Shown one piece after another: positions 1-5,169 of a DNA stretch of 6,250 nucleotides. The DNA lies in assembly GCA_025061865.1 (NCBI GenBank), contig JANXAA010000136.1, positions 1 through 6,250 on the forward strand. Direction: 5' to 3'. Positions within the stretch are counted from its first letter, which is position 1. Every line of letters begins with the position of its first letter. Both the position numbers and the translations under genes were made by a program. The DNA comes from Acidobacteriota bacterium (GTDB taxonomy: Bacteria; Acidobacteriota; HRBIN11). The notes beneath the pieces were generated by a model. That model made no database searches, was not told where the DNA came from, and worked only from the letters and a program-made list of their open reading frames with translations.

Positions 1-1144
1 GCCGGTTGCCGTACGAGCTGGCCATGGCGAGGGCCACGGCCAGGTCCAGGGCCGGGTCCCGGGACTGAAAGCCAGCCGTCAGCTTAGCGTATACGTCGAA
101 TCGGGAGAGGGGATACCCCAGCCGCCGCTCTAAGATGGCGCTGACGATGTGAAGCCGACCCAGGTCGATGCCCAAGGCCGTCCGGCGGCCTGCTGCGTAG
201 ACCGTCGGGGCGACCAGGGCCTGGACTTCGACGATGAGCGTCCGGGCGCCTTCCATGATGGGACAAAGGACAGCCCCGACCCGGGCCTGGAGGGCCGTCA
301 TGTCGAGCCACATCAGCGAGGGATTCGGGACCTCCCGAAAGCCCTGCTCGGTCATCTCGAAGATACCGACCTCCTGGGCAGGGCCAAAGCGGTTCTTGAC
401 GGCCCGCAAGATCCGAAAACTGTAGTAGCGGTCGCCCTCAAAGTACAGGACCCCATCGACCATATGTTCTAGGAGCTTGGGGCCTGCCAGGAAGCCCTCC
501 TTCGTCACGTGGCCGACGAACAGGAGAGCCATCTTCTGCTGCTTGGCCCGCTGGATCAGGGCCAGGCCGCACTCTCGGATCTGCCGGACGGTCCCCGGCG
601 GGGACGGCCCGTTGCGGGTGTACATCATTTGAATGCTGTCGACGACGACGACGTCAAACCGACTCGAGTCTAAGACGGCCAGGACGTCCTCGAGGCAGGC
701 GTCTGGAAAGACGAGGAGGTCCTGCAGGTTCAGGCCCAAGCGTTCAGCCCGTTGGCGGATCTGCTCGGCCGACTCCTCACCGGCCACGTAGAGGCACGCG
801 AGGGGAAGCGTCAGATAGCGGTCCAGGACCTGGAGCATCAGCGTGCTTTTGCCGATCCCGGGGTCGCCCCCAATGAGGTAGACGCTCCCCGGCAGGAGAC
901 CCCCGCCGATAACCCGGTCCCACTCACCGAGGCCCGAGACCCAACGGGCTGCCGTCGTGACTTGGTCGAGCCGCTGGGCGGCGGCCCGGGCCGTCTCGGT
1001 AGCGGCCGTCTCCGCCTGGGTCAGGGGCGTCGAGACGACCTCCTCGAGAGCGTCCCACGTCTGGCAGACCGGGCACCGGCCGAGCCACTTCGTGGCGACG
1101 TACCCGCAGTTCTGACACACGTACTGTTTCTTGATGCGCACCAT
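1..1144 (-). CDS. radA: DNA repair protein RadA/Sms (C-terminus cut by window edge)
   Basis: RadA is a RecA-like, DNA-dependent ATPase that promotes branch migration and processing of recombination intermediates in the cytoplasm. The frame gives 381 residues before the left edge; the family is usually about 450, so roughly 70 are missing. Visible in order: a four-cysteine zinc finger (C10, C13, C24, C27) in the typical 'QNCGY...W.GRCPVC' setting; a linker; the RecA-like core with Walker A GGDPGIGKST (92-101) and a Walker B-type strand ending in DSIQ (169-172); the RadA signature KNRFG (250-254); and the start of the Lon-protease-like domain (about 270 on), including MEGAR, VEVQALV and DPALDLAVALAMASS. 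The ATG at 1142-1144 is favoured because it lies just before the zinc finger and has a strong AAAGGAGG ribosome site 12 nt upstream. It is the third gene of a co-directional run, 116 bp after the acyl-CoA synthetase gene. Nothing in the visible part suggests inactivation. Confidence 0.97.
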   Translation of the reverse strand, partial: MVRIKKQYVCQNCGYVATKWLGRCPVCQTWDALEEVVSTPLTQAETAATETARAAAQRLDQVTTAARWVSGLGEWDRVIGGGLLPGSVYLIGGDPGIGKSTLMLQVLDRYLTLPLACLYVAGEESAEQIRQRAERLGLNLQDLLVFPDACLEDVLAVLDSSRFDVVVVDSIQMMYTRNGPSPPGTVRQIRECGLALIQRAKQQKMALLFVGHVTKEGFLAGPKLLEHMVDGVLYFEGDRYYSFRILRAVKNRFGPAQEVGIFEMTEQGFREVPNPSLMWLDMTALQARVGAVLCPIMEGARTLIVEVQALVAPTVYAAGRRTALGIDLGRLHIVSAILERRLGYPLSRFDVYAKLTAGFQSRDPALDLAVALAMASSYGNR

Positions 1145-1156
1145 CGTAGAAAAGCG

Positions 1157-1164
1157 CCTCCTTT
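1157..1164 (-). promoter_or_regulatory. Ribosome binding site of radA
   Basis: The minus strand reads AAAGGAGG here, close to a perfect anti-16S match, with 12 nt before the ATG at 1142-1144. It is the strongest Shine-Dalgarno sequence in the window and fixes the radA start. Confidence 0.85.
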
Positions 1165-1175
1165 CGCACAGGATG

Positions 1176-1189
1176 GGAGTGCAAACTCC
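1176..1189 (-). other. Small hairpin in the radA leader
   Basis: The inverted repeat GGAGT/ACTCC (1176-1180 and 1185-1189) encloses a 4-nt loop. It lies between the larger GC-rich hairpin at 1192-1214 and the radA ribosome site. The stem is only 5 bp, so it may be chance; in a radA leader transcript it would sit about 11 nt upstream of the ribosome site. Confidence 0.3.
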
Positions 1190-1191
1190 AA

Positions 1192-1214
1192 GCCCCGCCC
1201 GTTAGGGGTGGGGC
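1192..1214 (-). terminator. GC-rich hairpin after the acyl-CoA synthetase gene (possible weak terminator)
   Basis: A 9-bp stem (1192-1200 with 1206-1214) closes a 5-nt loop. Eight pairs are G-C; the remaining position is a G-U wobble in a plus-strand RNA but an A-C mismatch in a minus-strand RNA. It begins 46 nt past the stop codon of the acyl-CoA synthetase gene. The downstream minus-strand sequence (TTGGAGTTTGC) has only a poor T run, so intrinsic termination would be inefficient. It could equally be a stabilising or leader structure between two co-transcribed genes. Confidence 0.35.
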
Positions 1215-1260
1215 ATAAGTCTTACATTCCGACGACCCCGCTCTAACGAACGGGTCTGCA

Positions 1261-3429
1261 TTACGCCATCGTCATCTCCGGTTCCAGGGGCTTGCCGACG
1301 ACGACCCGGGGAGCATTGCCCAGGATCAGGCGGGCATCGACCGCCCAGCTCGGTTCGCCGACCGATCCGACCAGAAAGGGGTTGATTTCGACCTCCCGGA
1401 TGCCCGGAAAGTCGGTGACCAGTCGGGCCAGCCGTACGAGGGCGTCCTCCAAGGCCACCAGGTCGACGGGCCGACCCCCACGGACCCCCGTCAAGATGGG
1501 GTAGGTCCGGATGGAACGGATCATCTCCCGGATGTCGTCCAGGTACACGGGGAGGACCCGAAAGGCCACGTCGCGCAGGACCTCCGTATAGATACCACCC
1601 AGGCCGAACATCAGGACGTGACCGAACATCGGGTCCGTCGCCACGCCGAGGATGACCTCGACGCCCCGGGCCATCGCCTGGACGTAAACGCCCTCCAGGG
1701 CGAGGCCCGCCCGCTCGGCCCGTCGAACGAGCTCCATGTAAGCGTCCACGGCTTCCCCATCGTTCCGGACGTCGACGATCACGCCGCCCACGTCGCTCTT
1801 GTGGATCAAACCCGGGGCGACCATCTTTAGGACGACGGGGTAGCCGACCTCCCGACACGCCAGGACGACGGCTTCGAGGCCCTGGGCCGTCCGGCCCGGC
1901 GGAAAGGCGATACCATAGCAAGATAACACGGCTTGGGCCTCCGCCGGCGCCAGGACCGTTCGACCCGCCTGCCAGGCGGCCTCCAGGATGGCTTCCGCCC
2001 CGACGACGTCGGCCCGAATCGCCGGTAGGAGCGCCCGCTCAGGTCGACCCCGAAGCTCAGCATACCGCGTCAAGCCCCACAGCGCCCGGGCCGCCGACTC
2101 GGGGAAGGGATACAGGGGGATCAGCTCGACCTCCCGCCGCTGGAGCTCCCGGAAGATGGCCTCGACGCCCATGAAACAGCCGACGACGGGTTTGTCATAC
2201 GCCTGGGCGATCTGGGAGATCTCGACGGCGACTTGGAAGGGGTCCTGCATGATGGGGGGGACGTTGACGACCATCAGGCTGTCGACCGTTTCGGCCTCCA
2301 GGAGGACGCGCATCGCTCGCCCGTACATCTCCGTCGTGGCGCTGGCGATCATGTCGACGGGGTTCTCGACGCTGGCCTCTCGCGGTAGGAGCGACCGTAG
2401 GGCTGCCTTCGTCGGAGCCGACAGCTCGGCCATCGTCAGGCCCAGGCTCACGCAGGCGTCGGCCGCCAGGATGCCAGGCCCCCCGGCATTCGTCAGGATG
2501 GCGACCCGAGGCCCCCGAGGTAAGGGCTGACTGACAAAGGCCATCGCCATGTCGAACATGTCTCCGATGGACAGAGCCCGGATGACCCCGCACTGCTCGA
2601 GCAAGGCGTCGACTGCCATGTCCGTCCCGGCGACCGAACCCGTATGCGACAGAGCCGCCCGAGAACCCGCCAGGGTCCGTCCCGACTTGACGGCGATGAC
2701 TGGCTTGCGCCGCATGACCCGCCGGGCGATCTCGGTAAACCGGCGGGGATTCCCAAAGTCCTCCAGGTACAGCAAGATGACCTTCGTCCGCTCGTCCTGG
2801 TCCCAATACTCGAGCAGGTCATTGCTCGAGACGTTCGCCTTGTTGCCGATAGAGGCGAACATCGAAAAACCCAGGTTTAGATGGCGGCTCAGCGAAAGGA
2901 TAGCTGCCCCGAGAGCCCCGCTTTGGGAGATAAACCCCATCGATCCCGGCAGGGGCCGTTCGTAAGCAAACGTCGCATTCATCGAGACACTGGGGTCCGT
3001 ATTGATGATGCCCATACAATTGGGGCCGATCATGCGCATACCGTACTGACGGACCCGCTGGACGAGCTGACGCTCCCGCTCGGCCCCCTCAGGTCCCGTC
3101 TCCCGAAAGCCGGCCGTGATGACGACGAGACCCTGAACGCCCTTCCGGCCACACTGATCGACGACGGCCAGGACTTGCTCCTTGGGGACGACGATGACGG
3201 CCAGGTCCACGGGGTCGGGGACGTCTAAGACCGTCGGGTAGGCCTTGATGCTGTGGACGACGTCGGCCGTCGGATTGACAGGGAAGACCTTCCCCTGGAA
3301 ACCAAAGTCCAGGAGGTTCCGGACGATCTCGTAGCCAATCTTGCCCCGCTGGCGGGACGCCCCGATGACGGCAATGCTCCGGGGATAGAACAACGGCCTC
3401 AGCTCGTGGTCCTGCAAGGCACGGTTCAT
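1261..3429 (-). CDS. Acyl-CoA synthetase (NDP/ADP-forming), fused alpha-beta type
   Basis: This enzyme class interconverts an acyl-CoA plus ADP and phosphate with the free acid, CoA and ATP, through a phosphohistidine. The 722-residue protein has the full fused arrangement: an N-terminal Rossmann-like CoA-binding domain (about 10-140, with 'PRSIAVIGAS' and GPNCMG at 135-140); succinyl-CoA-ligase-like middle domains (about 150-460, with SQSGALG at 168-174 and the active-site motif SHTGSVAGTD, His262 being the expected phosphorylated residue); and a C-terminal ATP-grasp domain (about 475-705, with HKSDVGGV at 543-550, GGIYTEVLRD at 611-620 and EINPFLV at 681-687). His262 and His543 match the two histidines known to relay phosphate in this family. 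No GNAT acetyltransferase domain is attached, unlike the Pat-type lysine acetyltransferases that share this scaffold. The acyl substrate (acetyl, aryl or branched) cannot be read from sequence. The ATG at 3427-3429 has an AAGGGG site 11 nt upstream, and the stop is TAA. Confidence 0.95.
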   Translation of the reverse strand: MNRALQDHELRPLFYPRSIAVIGASRQRGKIGYEIVRNLLDFGFQGKVFPVNPTADVVHSIKAYPTVLDVPDPVDLAVIVVPKEQVLAVVDQCGRKGVQGLVVITAGFRETGPEGAERERQLVQRVRQYGMRMIGPNCMGIINTDPSVSMNATFAYERPLPGSMGFISQSGALGAAILSLSRHLNLGFSMFASIGNKANVSSNDLLEYWDQDERTKVILLYLEDFGNPRRFTEIARRVMRRKPVIAVKSGRTLAGSRAALSHTGSVAGTDMAVDALLEQCGVIRALSIGDMFDMAMAFVSQPLPRGPRVAILTNAGGPGILAADACVSLGLTMAELSAPTKAALRSLLPREASVENPVDMIASATTEMYGRAMRVLLEAETVDSLMVVNVPPIMQDPFQVAVEISQIAQAYDKPVVGCFMGVEAIFRELQRREVELIPLYPFPESAARALWGLTRYAELRGRPERALLPAIRADVVGAEAILEAAWQAGRTVLAPAEAQAVLSCYGIAFPPGRTAQGLEAVVLACREVGYPVVLKMVAPGLIHKSDVGGVIVDVRNDGEAVDAYMELVRRAERAGLALEGVYVQAMARGVEVILGVATDPMFGHVLMFGLGGIYTEVLRDVAFRVLPVYLDDIREMIRSIRTYPILTGVRGGRPVDLVALEDALVRLARLVTDFPGIREVEINPFLVGSVGEPSWAVDARLILGNAPRVVVGKPLEPEMTMA

Positions 3430-3440
3430 GACCCTACCGT

Positions 3441-3446
3441 CCCCTT
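3441..3446 (-). promoter_or_regulatory. Ribosome binding site of the acyl-CoA synthetase gene
   Basis: The minus strand reads AAGGGG, an imperfect Shine-Dalgarno sequence, 11 nt before the ATG at 3427-3429. It supports that start, which also sits at the usual distance ahead of the CoA-binding domain. Confidence 0.55.
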
Positions 3447-3452
3447 AGAAGT

Positions 3453-3479
3453 TCAGGGGCCAGGTCCCGGGTACCCGGG
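3453..3479. repeat. Left arm of a degenerate inverted repeat flanking the murA 3' end
   Basis: These 27 bases match the reverse complement of 3598-3623 at about 23 positions, with three mismatches and one single-base gap. The shared core includes CCAGGTCCCG and CCCGGG. This arm lies wholly in the gap between murA and the acyl-CoA synthetase gene. About 118 bp separate the arms. The arrangement could be the ends of a small non-coding element or two copies of a dispersed short repeat in opposite orientation. No transposase or target-site duplication was seen. Confidence 0.6.
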
Positions 3480-3480
3480 A
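3465..3480. repeat. 16-bp perfect palindrome
   Basis: TCCCGGGTACCCGGGA equals its own reverse complement. It overlaps the left inverted-repeat arm in the murA to acyl-CoA synthetase gap, 36 bp upstream of the latter's start codon. In RNA it could fold as a 6-bp stem with a GTAC loop on either strand. It might be a dimeric protein-binding site or only a by-product of the CCCGGG-rich repeat. Confidence 0.75.
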
Positions 3481-3484
3481 AACG

Positions 3485-3532
3485 GGAGGTCTCCACCACC
3501 GGGTTCCCGCTGCTTCGGGACCCGAGGCCTCC
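3485..3532 (-). terminator. Two-tier hairpin downstream of murA (possible attenuator or weak terminator)
   Basis: The inner stem pairs 3500-3509 with 3516-3524: nine base pairs with one bulged base (3505) and a 6-nt loop. An outer stem pairs GGAGG (3485-3489) with CCTCC (3528-3532). It starts 25 nt past the murA stop codon on the transcribed strand. No T-rich tract follows, so it is not a textbook intrinsic terminator. It may pause polymerase, protect the murA message end or act as a processing site before the acyl-CoA synthetase gene. Confidence 0.4.
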
Positions 3533-3557
3533 GCCAGAGCGATTCGAGAAATCTTCT

Positions 3558-4886
3558 CTACCCCAAAGGTAAATTCCCAATGGTCCCTTCGCCCTCCCCC
3601 GGGACTCGGGACCTGGAACCTGAGACTCTTTCTATCCGACAAATGGTCGCTCCCACCCGTCGGAGCTTTTCCTCCACCCGCACATAGCCCCGGTCCAGAT
3701 GATGGACATTCGTGATGACGGTCGTCCCCCGGGCGATGAGGCCCGCAAGGACCAAGCACGCTGAGGCCCGCAAGTCGGACGCCGCCACGACCGTCCCCCG
3801 GAGGGGCGTCGGACCGTATACTCGGGCCACCGGCTTGGCCAGCTCGATATGCGCACCCATCCGGCGAAGTTCAGCGACATGGTTGAATCGGTCCGGAAAG
3901 ATCGTCTCGACGACCTCGCTGACGCCCGGCGCCTGCGTCATCAGGGTCATCATCTGAGCCTGCAGGTCGGTCGGAAATCCCGGGTAGGGCTCCGTCACGA
4001 CCCGCAGGGGCCGGAAGTCGGTCACTGCCCGAGCGTCGACGACGATGCCCTCCGTCGTCGTCTGCACGGTAGCCCCTTGGCCCGCCAGGCACTCCATCAG
4101 GGTCGTCAGATGTTCGGCCCGGGCGCCCCGGAGGACGACCCGCCCTCGCGTCAGGACGGCCGCGACCGCATAGGTCCCCGCCTCGATCCGGTCTGGGATG
4201 ATCCGGATGGCCGTACCCCGCAGCGAAGAAGATCCCCGCACGACGATCTGCGCCGTGCCGGCCCCCTCGATGTCGGCTCCCATCTGACGAAGGAATTCGG
4301 CCAGTTGGACGACTTCTGGCTCCCGGGCGCAGTTCCGTAGGACCGTCGTCCCCGAGATGGCCGCCGCTGTCATCATCAGGTGCTCCGTCCCTGTGACCGT
4401 CACCTTGGCGAACTCAAAGACGGCTCCCCTCAAACGCCGGGCCTGAATCCGGACTCGGGCCCCCCCCGAGTCGACCGTAAAGCCCAAAGCCTCAAGGCCT
4501 GCCAGATGCAAGTCCACCGGCCGTTCGCCGATGGCGCACCCGCCGGGATAGACGACCTCGGCCGACCCGAATCGGACGCCTAAGGGGCCCAGCGTCAGGA
4601 AAGACGCCCGCATCCGCCGGGCCAGGTCCGGCGGCACAGTCGTCGAGGTCAATCGCTCGGCCTGAAGCGTCCACCGGCTACCGTCAACCCGGACGTCCAC
4701 GCCCAGGCTCATCAAGAGCTCCCGTAGGGTAAAGACGTCTTGAACGGGCGGGACACCTTCCAGCTCGACGGGGTCCGGCGTGAGCAGGGCGGCCACCATG
4801 CAGGGCAAAGCCGCATTCTTAGCCCCGGCGATGGGAATCGTACCGCCCAGGGTCGAAGGTCCCTCTAAGACCAGGACGTCAGACAT
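3558..4886 (-). CDS. murA: UDP-N-acetylglucosamine 1-carboxyvinyltransferase
   Basis: MurA transfers enolpyruvate from phosphoenolpyruvate to UDP-GlcNAc, the first committed step of peptidoglycan synthesis, in the cytoplasm. From the ATG at 4884-4886 the protein is 442 residues. Key residues sit where expected, two positions beyond E. coli numbering: Lys23-Asn24 (GAKNAALP), the loop cysteine Cys117 (PGGCAIGERPVDLH), Asp307 (FPTDLQAQ), Arg373 (DLRAS) and Arg399 (HLDRGY). With cysteine rather than aspartate in the loop, fosfomycin sensitivity would be expected. The frame is open upstream to 5066, but those 60 residues look unlike MurA and contain a TATAAT promoter box. The 4886 start has GGAG 8 nt upstream and places the protein directly at the conserved N-terminus. 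The enzyme core ends near residue 420; the last 22 residues (Ser/Arg/Gly-rich, then Gly/Glu-rich) are an extension encoded over a repeat. It is the first gene of the minus-strand run. Confidence 0.97.
   Translation of the reverse strand: MSDVLVLEGPSTLGGTIPIAGAKNAALPCMVAALLTPDPVELEGVPPVQDVFTLRELLMSLGVDVRVDGSRWTLQAERLTSTTVPPDLARRMRASFLTLGPLGVRFGSAEVVYPGGCAIGERPVDLHLAGLEALGFTVDSGGARVRIQARRLRGAVFEFAKVTVTGTEHLMMTAAAISGTTVLRNCAREPEVVQLAEFLRQMGADIEGAGTAQIVVRGSSSLRGTAIRIIPDRIEAGTYAVAAVLTRGRVVLRGARAEHLTTLMECLAGQGATVQTTTEGIVVDARAVTDFRPLRVVTEPYPGFPTDLQAQMMTLMTQAPGVSEVVETIFPDRFNHVAELRRMGAHIELAKPVARVYGPTPLRGTVVAASDLRASACLVLAGLIARGTTVITNVHHLDRGYVRVEEKLRRVGATICRIERVSGSRSRVPGEGEGTIGNLPLG
3598..3623. repeat. 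Right arm of the degenerate inverted repeat, inside the murA 3' end
   Basis: This arm is the inverted partner of 3453-3479 and lies within the extra C-terminal codons of murA. The homologous core of MurA ends at about residue 420 (position 3627), so the arm begins almost exactly where the family's usual sequence stops. Confidence 0.6.
3601..3628. repeat. Imperfect heptanucleotide tandem array
   Basis: The plus strand reads as four consecutive 7-mers: GGGACTC, GGGACCT, GGAACCT, GAGACTC, a loose GGRACYT pattern. It overlaps the right inverted-repeat arm and encodes part of the MurA tail. Heptameric tandem repeats of this kind are known as dispersed intergenic elements, for example in filamentous cyanobacteria. 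Whether this one belongs to any named family is unknown. Confidence 0.55.
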
Positions 4887-4925
4887 CTCGGGACTCCGCG
4901 AGGGGGCTCCGAGGACGTACGCTTC

Positions 4926-4931
4926 ATTATA
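4926..4931 (-). promoter_or_regulatory. -10 box of the murA promoter
   Basis: The minus strand reads TATAAT, a perfect sigma-70-type -10 hexamer in a GC-rich region, preceded by GGAATGCT. Transcription would begin near 4919, giving a leader of about 33 nt before the ATG at 4884-4886. No good -35 hexamer lies at the normal distance (TAGCCG at 17 bp). A TG pair upstream is one base off the extended -10 position. The box probably serves murA and perhaps the two genes after it. Confidence 0.6.
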
Positions 4932-4974
4932 AGCATTCCGCCCTCGACCGGCTATGGCGACGGCGCATCGGGAA

Positions 4975-5004
4975 TTGTGGATCGCCCATTCGGCGAGGCA
5001 AAAT
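4975..5004 (+). promoter_or_regulatory. Weak candidate promoter for the divergent glycosyltransferase
   Basis: TTGTGG (4975-4980) and CAAAAT (4999-5004) are separated by 18 bp. They match the -35 and -10 consensus at 3 and 4 of 6 positions. It would leave an untranslated leader of over 150 nt before 5170. The match is weak and is offered only as the best plus-strand candidate seen in the 283-bp divergent intergenic region. Confidence 0.2.
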
Positions 5005-5169
5005 ATCCGGTGTCGGAAGCCCGATGTCTGGATGCCCGCATGAGGGCCGACTCCCGAGGATGACACCGGTATCCCCCGTGGCGTCCTGGAAGATCTTTAT
5101 CGACTGCCGACCTGCTCATCGGGCGGTCCACCAGGCCCCTTGGCTAACACCCGACCCCAAGACCTGCCC

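Noticed and set aside
752..1246. 164-residue plus-strand open frame opposite radA
   Set aside because: It is antisense to the zinc finger and Walker A region of a clear radA. Its composition is that of a GC-rich shadow frame, with no recognisable motif or ribosome site.
1145..1260. Own promoter for radA
   Set aside because: I scanned the minus strand for -35/-10 pairs. The best hexamers (for example TTAGAG with TAAGAC) match the consensus poorly, so none is reported.
1988..2530. 180-residue plus-strand open frame opposite the acyl-CoA synthetase gene
   Set aside because: The opposite strand encodes well-conserved domains over the same bases. The frame is low-complexity Ser/Arg-rich, as expected for an antisense shadow.
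3450..3630. CRISPR-like array or transposon
   Set aside because: The repeat units are 7 bases and degenerate, with no spacers of regular length, and there is no transposase, terminal duplication or cas gene in the window.
3253..3687. 144-residue plus-strand open frame spanning the murA to acyl-CoA synthetase gap
   Set aside because: It overlaps both real genes antisense, and its middle passes through the repeat block. No motif, ribosome site or hydrophobic pattern supports it as a gene.
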